Assembly (NCBI RefSeq): GCF_001591565.1
Contig: NZ_BCVD01000004.1
Span: 1-59,043, forward strand
Direction of reading: 5' to 3'
DNA: 59,043 nt
From: Priestia flexa NBRC 15715
GTDB taxonomy: Bacteria; Bacillota; Bacilli; Bacillales; Bacillaceae_H
Shown here: one piece after another, positions 47,651 through 55,869 of the stretch
Numbering within the stretch: position 1 is the first letter of the stretch
How the letters are laid out: each line of letters starts with the position of its first letter
Notes under the pieces: model-generated
Told to the model about the DNA's origin: nothing
The model's database searches: none
Seen by the model: only the letters and a program-made list of their open reading frames with translations
Program-made: the position numbers and the translations under genes

Positions 47651-48991
47651 TTATTTTTGATTCGCTGCTTCAAGAGAACGATTGGTCTCTTCTGCTGCTC
47701 GATCTAAAGCTTCTTGTGGTTTAACACCCTGATATAAACTTTCCATCCCCGATACAATTTTCTGACGAGATTCTGGGAAAACAGAAATCAGCGCACCTTG
47801 TGTTGCTGGAGACGGCTTTGTCTGGCTCAATTGGTCAACCGTTACTTTTAATTGAGGATATTTCTCCCATTCCTTTTTTACAATATCTTGCTCGTATGCT
47901 TTTGGATTAATAGCAAAATACCCTGTTTCTACATGCCATTTCGCCTGAGCTTCAGGTGTTGCAAGATATTTCATAAAATCCCATGTTGCCTTTTGCGTTT
48001 CTTCACTGATTCCATTCGACATCCATAAAGAAGCTCCCCCAATAATAACACCTTGGCGATCTTCTTCTTTTGGAACTGGTAAATAGGCTACCCCCACTTC
48101 GAACGGCGCATTATCAATCAACGTTTTGACACCTGCTGATGAATCTAAGAACATCGCAACTTTCTTCGATTGGAACGCGGCTCGAATGTCATCCCAATTC
48201 TGACCTACATTATAAAAAGTACCGTCGTTATACATATCTGAAATCAGATTAAAAGCGTTTAACCCTTCTTTTCCATTAAATACTGCTTTCTCAGCGTTAC
48301 CGTTGCGTCCGTTTTCATTATCAACATACAAACCGCCTTGTGCAGCTACTAGCTCTTCAAAAAACCAACCATAATTTAAAATAGAGAACCCGTACTGCGT
48401 TGTTTGATTTCCTTTTTTCTTTGTTAATTTTTCTGCTGCTTTTTGTAGCTCATCATAAGTCATTGGTGCTTTTTCAGGATCTAACCCAGCTTCTTTAAAT
48501 GCATCTTTGTTATAAACAAGAACAGGCGTTGACGAATTAAAAGGCATTGAATACTGTTCACCATCTACTTGATAGTAGCTTGAAATATTTTGTTCCCACT
48601 GAGAGGTATCATAGTTTTCTTCATCAATAAACTTCTGAACAGGCTGAATTTTCCCGCTATCAATCATATATTTTGTTCCTACTTCAAATGTTTGCATAAC
48701 AGCAGGCGCATCTTTTGTGCCTGCTACCGTGTTGAATTTTGTTAATGCCTCTTCATACGTTCCTTGAAACATTGGTTTTACTTCTACTTCATCCTGTGAT
48801 TTATTGTAATCGTCTACCATCGTATTTAAAACTTTTTCTAAGTCACCACTCATCGCATGCCAAAAGACAACTTCTGTTTTACCATCCTCTGTTTTCTTTG
48901 TTTCTTGTACTTCAGAACCACTACTCGAGTTTGAACACGCTGCAACAAGCATTAACATACAAGCACTAAGTATTGCTAACCATTTTTTCAT
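47651..48991 (-). CDS. ugpB: ABC transporter glycerol-3-phosphate-type binding lipoprotein
   Basis: This 446-residue lipoprotein has a signal peptide with lipobox VAAC (cysteine at about residue 19) and a family-1 extracellular binding domain: TEVVFWHAMSGDLEKVLNTM, VKPMFQGTYEEALTKFNTV, AMFLDSSAGVKTLID and IIGGASLWMS. Similar to UgpB, it would capture glycerol 3-phosphate or glycerophosphodiesters. The ATG at 48991 after AGGGAGTG is preferred over a longer frame. Placement with a GDPD and a GlpP paralogue supports the substrate, which remains inference. Confidence 0.85.
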   Translation of the reverse strand: MKKWLAILSACMLMLVAACSNSSSGSEVQETKKTEDGKTEVVFWHAMSGDLEKVLNTMVDDYNKSQDEVEVKPMFQGTYEEALTKFNTVAGTKDAPAVMQTFEVGTKYMIDSGKIQPVQKFIDEENYDTSQWEQNISSYYQVDGEQYSMPFNSSTPVLVYNKDAFKEAGLDPEKAPMTYDELQKAAEKLTKKKGNQTTQYGFSILNYGWFFEELVAAQGGLYVDNENGRNGNAEKAVFNGKEGLNAFNLISDMYNDGTFYNVGQNWDDIRAAFQSKKVAMFLDSSAGVKTLIDNAPFEVGVAYLPVPKEEDRQGVIIGGASLWMSNGISEETQKATWDFMKYLATPEAQAKWHVETGYFAINPKAYEQDIVKKEWEKYPQLKVTVDQLSQTKPSPATQGALISVFPESRQKIVSGMESLYQGVKPQEALDRAAEETNRSLEAANQK

Positions 48992-49004
48992 CACTGTCAC
49001 TCCC

Positions 49005-49817
49005 TTATTTAATTGCACCTTGTGTAAGACCTTTTTGAAGTCGTTTTTGACCTAAGAATAGAAGCAATAATGTCGGTAAAATCACCACAACAACCGCTGC
49101 CATCACCACCCCCCAATCAGTTGAAATCTCTTGTGTTTGCATTTGCTTTAAACCAATTTGTACTGTTCGTGCCTCTTCAGTGTTGGTAACAAGAAGTGGC
49201 CACAAGTACATGTTCCAAGTCGTTAAAAAGCTATAGACTCCTAATGTAACTAAGCTCGTCTTTGAAACTGGTAGTACGACCTTCCAAAAAAATCGAAATC
49301 GACTAATTCCAGCAACTTGAGAAGCTTCATACAGTTCATGAGGGATTGTCTTAAACTGTTGTCGTAATAAAAACGTTCCAAACGCTAAAGCAAAAAACGG
49401 AATCGTTAAGCTAAGATGGCTATTTAACCAACCAAGCTTTTGAACAGTTAAAAAATTTGGAACCATCGTCGCTTCCCACGGTATCATCATCGTGGAGATA
49501 AAGAGAAAAAATAATGCTTCTCTCCCTTTAAATGAGATAAACACAAAAGCAAAAGCAGCAAGACTGGAAACAATAATCTGACCAAACATAACTGAAATGG
49601 ATACGATAAAACTGTTAACTAAATAGTTTAAAAGCGGAACTCGCTCAAAGGCCGCTCTGTAATTATCGAACGTAAAGGAAGTTGGTAAAATCTTTCCTTC
49701 TAGTACTTGTGCCCCGGTCATAAAGCTGATGGAAAAAGCGTATAGAATGGGAAATACGATAATGAAAGTCGATATAATTAGCAACGTATACGTGATAAAC
49801 TTTCTGATTTTGCTCAT
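49005..49817 (-). CDS. ugpE: ABC transporter permease (UgpE-like)
   Basis: This 270-residue permease of the MalG type has six membrane segments and the loop ELYEASQVAGISRFRFFWKV (about residues 182-201, the EAA motif). It partners the preceding permease gene, with which it overlaps by 4 nt. Start ATG is at some distance from GGAAGG. Confidence 0.86.
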   Translation of the reverse strand: MSKIRKFITYTLLIISTFIIVFPILYAFSISFMTGAQVLEGKILPTSFTFDNYRAAFERVPLLNYLVNSFIVSISVMFGQIIVSSLAAFAFVFISFKGREALFFLFISTMMIPWEATMVPNFLTVQKLGWLNSHLSLTIPFFALAFGTFLLRQQFKTIPHELYEASQVAGISRFRFFWKVVLPVSKTSLVTLGVYSFLTTWNMYLWPLLVTNTEEARTVQIGLKQMQTQEISTDWGVVMAAVVVVILPTLLLLFLGQKRLQKGLTQGAIK

Positions 49818-50743
49818 TGATAGTGAACCTTCCTTTCGCCTAGTTTAAATTGAAGGACGGTTAAAAGCAGAATGCAAAAGAATAAGATAACAGCCTGTGC
49901 ACTTGCAGATCCAACATTATAATTGATAAAGGCATCTTTATAGATAGAGTACACGATTACGTTTGTTGAATCTGTCGGACCTCCTTTGGTTAAAATGTCG
50001 ATTTGCCCAAAGGTTTGAAACGCGTTAATAAACGAAACGGTAATGATAAAAAAGAGTGTTGGAGATAGCATTGGAATTGTGATTTTCCTTAGTTGATACC
50101 AATAACTTACCCCTGCAATTTGTGCGTTTTCATATAGCTTTTCATCGATATTTTGCAACCCACCAAGCAAAATTAAAAATGTAAAACCAACGTTCATCCA
50201 AATGGTTGAAATCGAAACTGCAATAAGCGAAAACTTTGGATCAAGCAGCCATTGAACTCCTTGAACCCCTACCGTATTGAGGACTTTATTTATAATGCCA
50301 ATGGCCGGATTGTACATAAACATCCAAATAACAGATGATGCCGCTACGCTCATACCCATTGTCGATGAAAACATCGTGCGAAAAAAGCCAATTCCTTTTA
50401 ACTTTTCATTGGCGATTAAAGCTAAAAATAAAGCGATAATAATCCCAATGGGGACCGTGTATAAAACAAATAAAAAGGTAGCTTTCATACTTTGTAAGAA
50501 ATTAGGGTTCGATAGTAAATTCACAAAGTTATCCACCCCTATAAACCTTATGGGAACACCTTGACTATCTGTTATAAATAGGCTTAAATACAGCGTGCGA
50601 AGCATAGGATAGAAAAGAAACACGCCAAATAAAAGGATAGACGGCAATAAGTAAATTAAGCCTTCTAACAACGATGAACGTTCTCGAGAAGCAGGCTTTT
50701 GTTGTATCACCTCAGCATTTGATAGCTTTGGTATAGCACTCAT
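49814..50743 (-). CDS. ugpA: ABC transporter permease (UgpA-like)
   Basis: This 309-residue permease of the MalF type has six membrane segments and the EAA loop KLYENAQIAGVSYWYQLRKI (about residues 217-236). It overlaps both neighbours by 4 nt, so the unit is one mRNA. Start ATG follows GAGGAGG. Confidence 0.87.
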   Translation of the reverse strand: MSAIPKLSNAEVIQQKPASRERSSLLEGLIYLLPSILLFGVFLFYPMLRTLYLSLFITDSQGVPIRFIGVDNFVNLLSNPNFLQSMKATFLFVLYTVPIGIIIALFLALIANEKLKGIGFFRTMFSSTMGMSVAASSVIWMFMYNPAIGIINKVLNTVGVQGVQWLLDPKFSLIAVSISTIWMNVGFTFLILLGGLQNIDEKLYENAQIAGVSYWYQLRKITIPMLSPTLFFIITVSFINAFQTFGQIDILTKGGPTDSTNVIVYSIYKDAFINYNVGSASAQAVILFFCILLLTVLQFKLGERKVHYQ

Positions 50744-51861
50744 GCTAACTCCTCCTCAACCGTATGTGACGTAATATGCTTTGTATCTTGATGCACGCAT
50801 TCACCGGTTTCAGAGTGAAATAAAAAGATATCTTTCGGATCAATATAAATCGGAATCTCATCACCGACAGCAATGTTCCATTGACCATTCCATCTTGCAA
50901 CCCATTGTTCAGTTGAACCAACTGTAAAAGTAATTAGTGTTTCCGTTCCTAAGATTTCTACGTTTACAACCTTTACTAACAGACTTGGCTCTTCCCCTTT
51001 TGCCAGCTTCACTTTTTCTGGTCTTACCCCAACGATTAAATCTTTGTATTCCGTCATCAATTCAATAGACATGGGGTATGAAAGTGACTGGCCCTGTTCA
51101 AAGACCAGCTGATGTGAATGCACCTGTACCGTTGCTAGATTCATAGGAGGCCCTCCAATAAATGAAGCAACGAACGTATTGTTAGGTGAATTATAAATAT
51201 CTAAAGGCTTTCCTACCTGTTGGATATGTCCACCGTTTAAAATCATCATGCGGTCTGCCATTGTCATAGCTTCTGTTTGATCATGTGTTACATAAATCAT
51301 TGTGATACCTAGCTTGCGCTGAAGCTGCCGAATTTCGGACCTCATTTTGGCACGAAGCTTTGCATCTAGATTTGATAATGGTTCATCCATTAAACATATG
51401 GGTGCCTGCGTAACAATTGCTCGTGCTAGCGCAACACGCTGACGCTGTCCACCAGAAAGCTGTTTTGGTTTACGGTTCAAAAGTTGGTCAAGCCCCAAAA
51501 GCTCAGCAGCTTCTTGACAGCGCTTTCTTTGCTCTATTTTAGATATCTTCTTTGTATGCAATCCAAAGGTGATGTTTTGTTCTACGGTTAAATGCGGATA
51601 TAACGCATAATTTTGAAATACCATTGATAAGTTGCGCTGACTTGGTAACAAGCCATTTGCTTTTTCTTCTCCAATAAACAAATTTCCTTCTGTAATTTCT
51701 TCAAGTCCAGCAATCATGCGGAGCATCGTGCTTTTTCCACATCCAGATGGTCCAACCAAGACGAAAAATTCTCCTGCTTCAATGGTGACGTTGATATCGC
51801 TAATGACATTTGTTTTTTGATCATATGATTTTTTAAAATTTTGCAGTTGTACTCTCTTCAT
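50740..51861 (-). CDS. ugpC: ABC transporter ATPase (UgpC-like)
   Basis: This 373-residue ATPase powers the neighbouring permeases. Seen: Walker A GPSGCGKST (about residues 37-45), QLSGGQRQRVALARAIV, Walker B ICLMDEPLSNLD, H-loop YVTHDQTEAMTMAD and a C-terminal TOBE-like domain. It is a dedicated ATPase although an MsmX-type ATPase is encoded elsewhere in the window. Start ATG follows AAGGGAG; 37 nt separate it from the GlpP paralogue. Confidence 0.9.
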   Translation of the reverse strand: MKRVQLQNFKKSYDQKTNVISDINVTIEAGEFFVLVGPSGCGKSTMLRMIAGLEEITEGNLFIGEEKANGLLPSQRNLSMVFQNYALYPHLTVEQNITFGLHTKKISKIEQRKRCQEAAELLGLDQLLNRKPKQLSGGQRQRVALARAIVTQAPICLMDEPLSNLDAKLRAKMRSEIRQLQRKLGITMIYVTHDQTEAMTMADRMMILNGGHIQQVGKPLDIYNSPNNTFVASFIGGPPMNLATVQVHSHQLVFEQGQSLSYPMSIELMTEYKDLIVGVRPEKVKLAKGEEPSLLVKVVNVEILGTETLITFTVGSTEQWVARWNGQWNIAVGDEIPIYIDPKDIFLFHSETGECVHQDTKHITSHTVEEELA

Positions 51862-51898
51862 ATCATCACTCCCTTTTTTACTTTACGGACCTAGACAA

Positions 51899-52486
51899 TT
51901 ATTCATGACTATTTTGTGTCTTCCATAACCAATTTCTACCTGTCGATACTGCTATTGCTCCACTTTGTAATGCTTGATCGATATGTCGTTGATTTTGAAT
52001 GAGCCCTCCTGTAATGAGTGGACACGAGGTTTTTATTTTTAACTTTTCAATCATTTCGGGTATTAAAGCTGGCATAATTTCAAGAGCATCTGGCTGGATT
52101 TCTTCAACCACTTTCAGCCCGTTTGCTACCGCGTCGGTATCCACTAAAAACAAACGCTGAATAGCAATCAAACCTTCTTTTTTCGCAAGCTGGATTAGAG
52201 AACTCTTTGTTGTCACAATTCCGGTAGGCTTTACGAACTTTGCAATAAATTTGAGACCCTCTTTGTCATAACTAATTCCCTTTATCTTCTCCAAATGTAA
52301 AAACACAAAGCGGTCATGTTCCTTTAATAGCTCTACATACCTTTTAATGACGCTAATGTTACCTGTAAGAAGAAAAGCCGCTTTCACTTCTGATTCTAAA
52401 AAGAGCTCTAGACTTTTCGGCGTTTTAACGGATGCAATCATTCGATCTCTATTTAAATAAAATTCGAATTCATTTATTCTATCCAT
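51899..52486 (-). CDS. GlpP paralogue, putative antiterminator of the ugp operon
   Basis: This 195-residue protein aligns along its length with GlpP (38260-38814): KPTGIVTTKSSLIQLAKKEG, IAIQRLFLVDTDAV, EIMPALIPEMIEKL and CPLITGGLIQNQRH correspond to GlpP segments. It heads the ugpC-ugpA-ugpE-ugpB-GDPD operon. A terminator in its own leader suggests that it controls this operon by antitermination in response to glycerol phosphate. The ATG at 52486 follows GAGGTG; the longer frame reads through the leader terminator. Confidence 0.85.
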   Translation of the reverse strand: MDRINEFEFYLNRDRMIASVKTPKSLELFLESEVKAAFLLTGNISVIKRYVELLKEHDRFVFLHLEKIKGISYDKEGLKFIAKFVKPTGIVTTKSSLIQLAKKEGLIAIQRLFLVDTDAVANGLKVVEEIQPDALEIMPALIPEMIEKLKIKTSCPLITGGLIQNQRHIDQALQSGAIAVSTGRNWLWKTQNSHE

Positions 52487-52513
52487 GCGTACAATCACCT
52501 CAGATAAAGTAAA

Positions 52514-52568
52514 TAAAAAAGCCATAAAAAAACGGATAGATCTTTCATTCTATTGTTTTTTCATGGCT
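52514..52568 (-). promoter_or_regulatory. Leader terminator of the glpP paralogue-ugp operon
   Basis: On the minus strand AGCCATGAAAAAAC and GTTTTTTTATGGCT form a 14-bp stem (one G-U) around 21 nt, followed by TTTTTTATTT, 28 nt before the start codon. The 5' arm is preceded by AAGAGA, recalling the glpF and glpD leaders. It is a candidate target for antitermination. Confidence 0.72.
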
Positions 52569-52729
52569 TCTCTTATTCATAACCGGTTATCTATTCACTT
52601 GTCTTTCACAGTTATTATGTTAGCTTGTCTATATAAAGCCACTGTGAAGAAAGTGTATAGTTTTGTAAAGGTGGAATAGATGTTTTGTAAACAAAAAAAG
52701 AGCGATTACAAAGATGTAATCGCCACTTT

Positions 52730-53728
52730 TTATAGTGCACACTCTTCAATCTCAAACCCTAAGTCTTCAATCAGCTGCCAATCTGACGTTGGCTCTTGTC
52801 CTTCTGTTGTTAAATAATCTCCAACAAAAATCGAGTTAGCCGCAAATAGCCCTAATGGTTGTAACGAGCGAAGGTTAATTTCTCGGCCACCGGAAATACG
52901 AATTTCCTTTGTCGGATTTACAAATCTCATCATCGCTAAAATTTTTAAACACTGCATCGGAGTAAGGGATTTTTGATTCTCTAACGGTGTGCCTGGCACT
53001 GAAACTAGGAAATTACACGGAATAGAGTCTGCATCTAACCTATTTATCTCAAAAGCTATATCTACTCGCTGCTCCTCCGTCTCACCCATTCCAAAAATAG
53101 CACCTGAGCAAGGAGATAATCCGGCTTGTTTTGACTTTTGCACGGTATCAACTCGATCGTCATAACTATGTGTAGAACAAATTTCATCATAATGATCAGC
53201 GTGTGTGTTCAAGTTATGGTTGTAGCGATGTACGCCTGCATCTACTAGCCTAGAGGCTTGATCATCATTTAAAAACCCTAAACAGGCGCAAATCTTCAAA
53301 TCCGTTTCTTCACGAATCTGTTTTACAGCACCAATAACGTGCTCTACTTCTCTATCCGTCGGACGACGTCCTGATGCAACAATACAGTATGTACCCGCTT
53401 TACGGCGCTTTGCTTCAAATGCACCTTCAACGATTTTTTCTTGTGTTAACCAAGCATATTTATCAATTGGTGCCTCTGAAATAATAGACTGTGAACAGTA
53501 ACCACAGTCTTCCGGACACAGTCCCGACTTTGTATTAATAATCATATTTAACTTTACTTTCCGTCCATAGTAATGGTGCCTAATTTGATAAGCGGCATTC
53601 ATAATGTTTAAAATTTGTTCATCTGGAACAGTTAGTATTTGGTGAGCTTCTTCTTTTGTTAGGGCGTATCCTTCTTCAATAACCTGATTAGCTAGTTTTC
53701 CCCAATCCTTTATATAGGCTGCTTTCAT
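52730..53728 (-). CDS. bioB: Biotin synthase BioB
   Basis: This 332-residue radical SAM enzyme inserts sulfur into dethiobiotin. The SAM cluster motif CPEDCGYC is at residues 71-78; the second cluster ligands lie in CIVASGRR and LKICACLGF, with R in EIRISGGREINLR. Start ATG follows GAGGGAGGGG. No other biotin synthesis gene is adjacent, so it is a single-gene unit. Two BirA sites lie in front of it. Confidence 0.97.
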   Translation of the reverse strand: MKAAYIKDWGKLANQVIEEGYALTKEEAHQILTVPDEQILNIMNAAYQIRHHYYGRKVKLNMIINTKSGLCPEDCGYCSQSIISEAPIDKYAWLTQEKIVEGAFEAKRRKAGTYCIVASGRRPTDREVEHVIGAVKQIREETDLKICACLGFLNDDQASRLVDAGVHRYNHNLNTHADHYDEICSTHSYDDRVDTVQKSKQAGLSPCSGAIFGMGETEEQRVDIAFEINRLDADSIPCNFLVSVPGTPLENQKSLTPMQCLKILAMMRFVNPTKEIRISGGREINLRSLQPLGLFAANSIFVGDYLTTEGQEPTSDWQLIEDLGFEIEECAL

Positions 53729-53750
53729 GGCAATCCCCTCCCTCTAAATA

Positions 53751-53779
53751 TGTTAATCTATATAAAATAAAAGTTAACA
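53751..53779. promoter_or_regulatory. BirA operator 2 (promoter-proximal) of bioB
   Basis: TGTTAAT, 15 bp, GTTAACA. It covers the -10 element of the bioB promoter (minus-strand TTGACA, 17 bp, TTAACT), so binding would shut off transcription. Confidence 0.85.
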
Positions 53780-53800
53780 TTTTCCATAGATAAATGTCAA
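53772..53800 (-). promoter_or_regulatory. Sigma-A promoter of bioB
   Basis: On the minus strand TTGACA and TTAACT are separated by 17 bp; each element lies in a BirA half-site. Confidence 0.7.
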
Positions 53801-53823
53801 CAAAATATATAAATAAGTTAACA
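53795..53823. promoter_or_regulatory. BirA operator 1 (upstream) of bioB
   Basis: TGTCAAC, 15 bp, GTTAACA. It overlaps the -35 element and lies 44 bp centre to centre from operator 2. Confidence 0.78.
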
Positions 53824-54059
53824 TTTAGAAGGTTGCTATGATTCTTCCAAAATGTAATCCAATAAGATAATAGCTGAGAGTGTTCATAGCTTAAGTGCTT
53901 TAAGTTAATACTAACATGCGGAACTGCAAATAATGTGTTAATTAAATAGAGTGAGGCATTTTCTGCACTTTCATTTTCGTGCCATTGAATAATAGGTGAT
54001 TGAATTGATTGATTTGGATACAAATACCGCAAATTTTTTATGTGTAAAACTACTTTCTC
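53817..54059 (-). pseudogene. Remnant of a glycoside hydrolase-like gene (GH36 alpha-galactosidase C terminus?)
   Basis: An open stretch of about 81 codons on the minus strand, beginning after an in-frame stop, reads LRYLYPNQSIQSPIIQWHEN and later LINTLFAVPHVSIN and SYWITFWKNHSNLL. This resembles the C-terminal part of GH36-type alpha-galactosidases (a conserved region ending in a 'WL.FW..H...LL' pattern). It has no start or ribosome site, lacks the catalytic region, and runs into the BirA sites. I treat it as a fragment. The family call is from memory and moderate. Confidence 0.45.
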
Positions 54060-54105
54060 TCAATGGTAAATAACTAACGAAATAAAAGTACTTTTTTGCT
54101 TTAAA

Positions 54106-54137
54106 CAAAACAAGCATGATTTATGCGCATCATGCTT
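54106..54137 (-). terminator. Terminator after the sigma-54 regulator gene
   Basis: AAGCATGAT pairs with ATCATGCTT around 8 nt, followed by GTTTTGTTT on the minus strand. Confidence 0.82.
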
Positions 54138-55550
54138 TTAATCAATTCCATATCGCTTACATTTATCATAAAAGCTTGTTTTACCAATTTCTAAGAGCTT
54201 AGCTGCTTGCTGTTTGTTTCCATTCGTACTTTTTAAAGCTTTTACGATTGCTTCTTTTTCGGCTTGTGCCACCACGTCCTTTAATGATGGGACCTCATCC
54301 TTTTCTGTCATCACTAAGCCTTTGCTTTCTTTTTTTATACCTTGATTGCCTCCTTCAAGGTCTTGAAGGTATAAAGGTAAATGAGATAAGAGAATAGTTT
54401 GACCATCTAAAATATTAACAGCTCTCTCCAATACATTTTCTAATTCACGTATATTGCCAGGCCACGAATGCTTTTGTAACTGCTGTAACACCTCGTTTGA
54501 TAATTTGAGATCAGGGCGATGAAAGTGCCGCTCTAGTTTTTTTAACAGCACATAAGCAATTTCAGGTAAATCTTCTTTTCGCTCGCGAAGAGGTGGGATA
54601 TCAACTTTAATAACATTCAAGCGATAATATAAATCTTTTCGAAACTCACCCTTTTCCACCATTTCTTCTAAATTTCGATGGGTAGCGGCAATAATTCGCA
54701 CATCAATATCGATGGTTTTTTGCCCCCCAACTCGTTCTAGCTCTTTCTCTTGTACCACACGCAGCAGCTTGCTTTGCATTTGAAGAGGCATATCACCTAC
54801 TTCATCTAAAAAGATTGTACCTCTATGAGCTAGCTCAAATTTTCCTTTTTTCCCTCCTCTACGAGCACCTGTAAACGCACCTTCTTCATACCCAAACAGT
54901 TCAGATTCTAAAAGTTGCTGAGGAATAGATGCACAGTTGACTCGAACAAGCGGAAAGAAGCACCGCGAACTCGCTTGGTGAATTGCGTGAGCAAATAATT
55001 CTTTCCCAGTCCCAGATTCTCCTAATAACAAAACAGCAGATTTACTGTTGGCCACTCTTTCAGCTAACTGTTTAGCCAAGAGAAACCTTTCATTGTCTCC
55101 AATAAGATCTTGAAAACTATATTTACTTTCCGATTCGTGCTCAAGTTTTTTCTTATAATAATTTAATTCTTCTAATAGAGGCTGTATTTTTTCAGAATAA
55201 GCTAGCCAATCTTTAGCATTCCGAAACATTACCGTTCCCACAGCTCCAACTAATTCATTGTCTACATATAAAGGATATCTATTTGCAATCATCTCATTCC
55301 CTTTAATAAAATGAATGCTAGCTACTTCTGCTTGGCCTGTTTGAGTCACAATATGCATTCTTGAGTTTTCAATCACTTCTTGAACAGAGCGTCCAATTGC
55401 TTGTTCAACAGTCGTATGTAAAAACTCACAGTAAGCTTTATTTATATAAAGGATTTCACCCTGAACATTTACTACAACGATCCATTCTGTTGCTACATTT
55501 AAAATCTCTTCAAACCATTTATCAGGAATTCGATTTTTATTAGCCACCAT
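54138..55550 (-). CDS. Sigma-54-dependent transcriptional activator with PAS domain
   Basis: This 470-residue activator has an N-terminal PAS domain (about residues 10-120; [20 protein letters not shown]), a central AAA+ domain (about 150-380) with Walker A GESGTGKE, the GAFTGA loop that contacts sigma-54, and [22 protein letters not shown]-terminal FIS-type helix-turn-helix ([20 protein letters not shown]) follows. The ATG at 55550 with AGGAGG is preferred to a longer frame that runs into the upstream palindromes. It is divergent from the GntP-type permease gene and surely controls it. Confidence 0.9.
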   Translation of the reverse strand: MVANKNRIPDKWFEEILNVATEWIVVVNVQGEILYINKAYCEFLHTTVEQAIGRSVQEVIENSRMHIVTQTGQAEVASIHFIKGNEMIANRYPLYVDNELVGAVGTVMFRNAKDWLAYSEKIQPLLEELNYYKKKLEHESESKYSFQDLIGDNERFLLAKQLAERVANSKSAVLLLGESGTGKELFAHAIHQASSRCFFPLVRVNCASIPQQLLESELFGYEEGAFTGARRGGKKGKFELAHRGTIFLDEVGDMPLQMQSKLLRVVQEKELERVGGQKTIDIDVRIIAATHRNLEEMVEKGEFRKDLYYRLNVIKVDIPPLRERKEDLPEIAYVLLKKLERHFHRPDLKLSNEVLQQLQKHSWPGNIRELENVLERAVNILDGQTILLSHLPLYLQDLEGGNQGIKKESKGLVMTEKDEVPSLKDVVAQAEKEAIVKALKSTNGNKQQAAKLLEIGKTSFYDKCKRYGID

Positions 55551-55615
55551 CGCTCCTCCTATGTACACGCTTCTACTATCTATTATACCAAATTCTCCTT
55601 GTACAATTGTTTTCA

Positions 55616-55682
55616 TTCCGGAAAAACGGATTTTTTCCGGATTTGCGGAAGTAAACATCTCTCATATTCCGGTTTTTCGGAA
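55616..55682. promoter_or_regulatory. Three palindromic activator sites (UAS)
   Basis: TTCCG-N6-CGGAT (55616-55631), TTCCG-N6-CGGAA (55635-55650) and TTCCG-N6-CGGAA (55667-55682). They lie about 75-140 bp upstream of the sigma-54 promoter, the usual place for enhancer-like sites, and also before the regulator's own gene. Confidence 0.82.
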
Positions 55683-55754
55683 ATGAAAATTATACTTCTC
55701 TATATTTCTATTCAAATATCCAGACTTTGTTTATTATTGTCTGATTTTTAGAAG

Positions 55755-55771
55755 TTGGCACAAATCTTGCA
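55755..55771 (+). promoter_or_regulatory. Sigma-54 (-24/-12) promoter of the permease gene
   Basis: TTGGCAC-N5-TTGCA with GG and GC exactly 10 bp apart, matching the sigma-54 consensus at every key base. Confidence 0.93.
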
Positions 55772-55785
55772 AATATATTTCATCA

Positions 55786-55799
55786 AGTAAACGCTTACA
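55786..55799. promoter_or_regulatory. Candidate cre (CcpA) site after the sigma-54 promoter
   Basis: AGTAAACGCTTACA matches the cre consensus at 13 of 14 positions and lies just past the transcription start, where CcpA would block elongation. Confidence 0.6.
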
Positions 55800-55869
55800 T
55801 TTTTTTTAAAAATAAAAGGAGGATTATATCGATTTAATAAAATAAAGAACGCTATAGGGGGGATTTGAA

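Larger units (their letters stand above)
53729..54137. other. Stretch between bioB and the sigma-54 regulator gene
   Basis: It contains the bioB promoter with two BirA operators, a decayed gene fragment (53817-54059) and the terminator of the regulator gene. Confidence 0.75.
55551..55869. other. Divergent control region of the sigma-54 regulator and the permease
   Basis: This gene-free stretch holds three palindromes for the activator (55616-55682), a -24/-12 promoter and a cre-like site. Confidence 0.85.

Noticed and set aside
52569-52650. Inverted repeat TTCACAGT...ACTGTGAA before the glpP paralogue as an operator
   Set aside because: The half-sites are about 30 bp apart and no clear promoter could be placed relative to them; left unassigned.
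53688-54032. 114-codon reading frame treated as an intact gene
   Set aside because: It starts at TTG without a ribosome site, overlaps bioB and runs across the bioB operators; only its first part resembles a known family.
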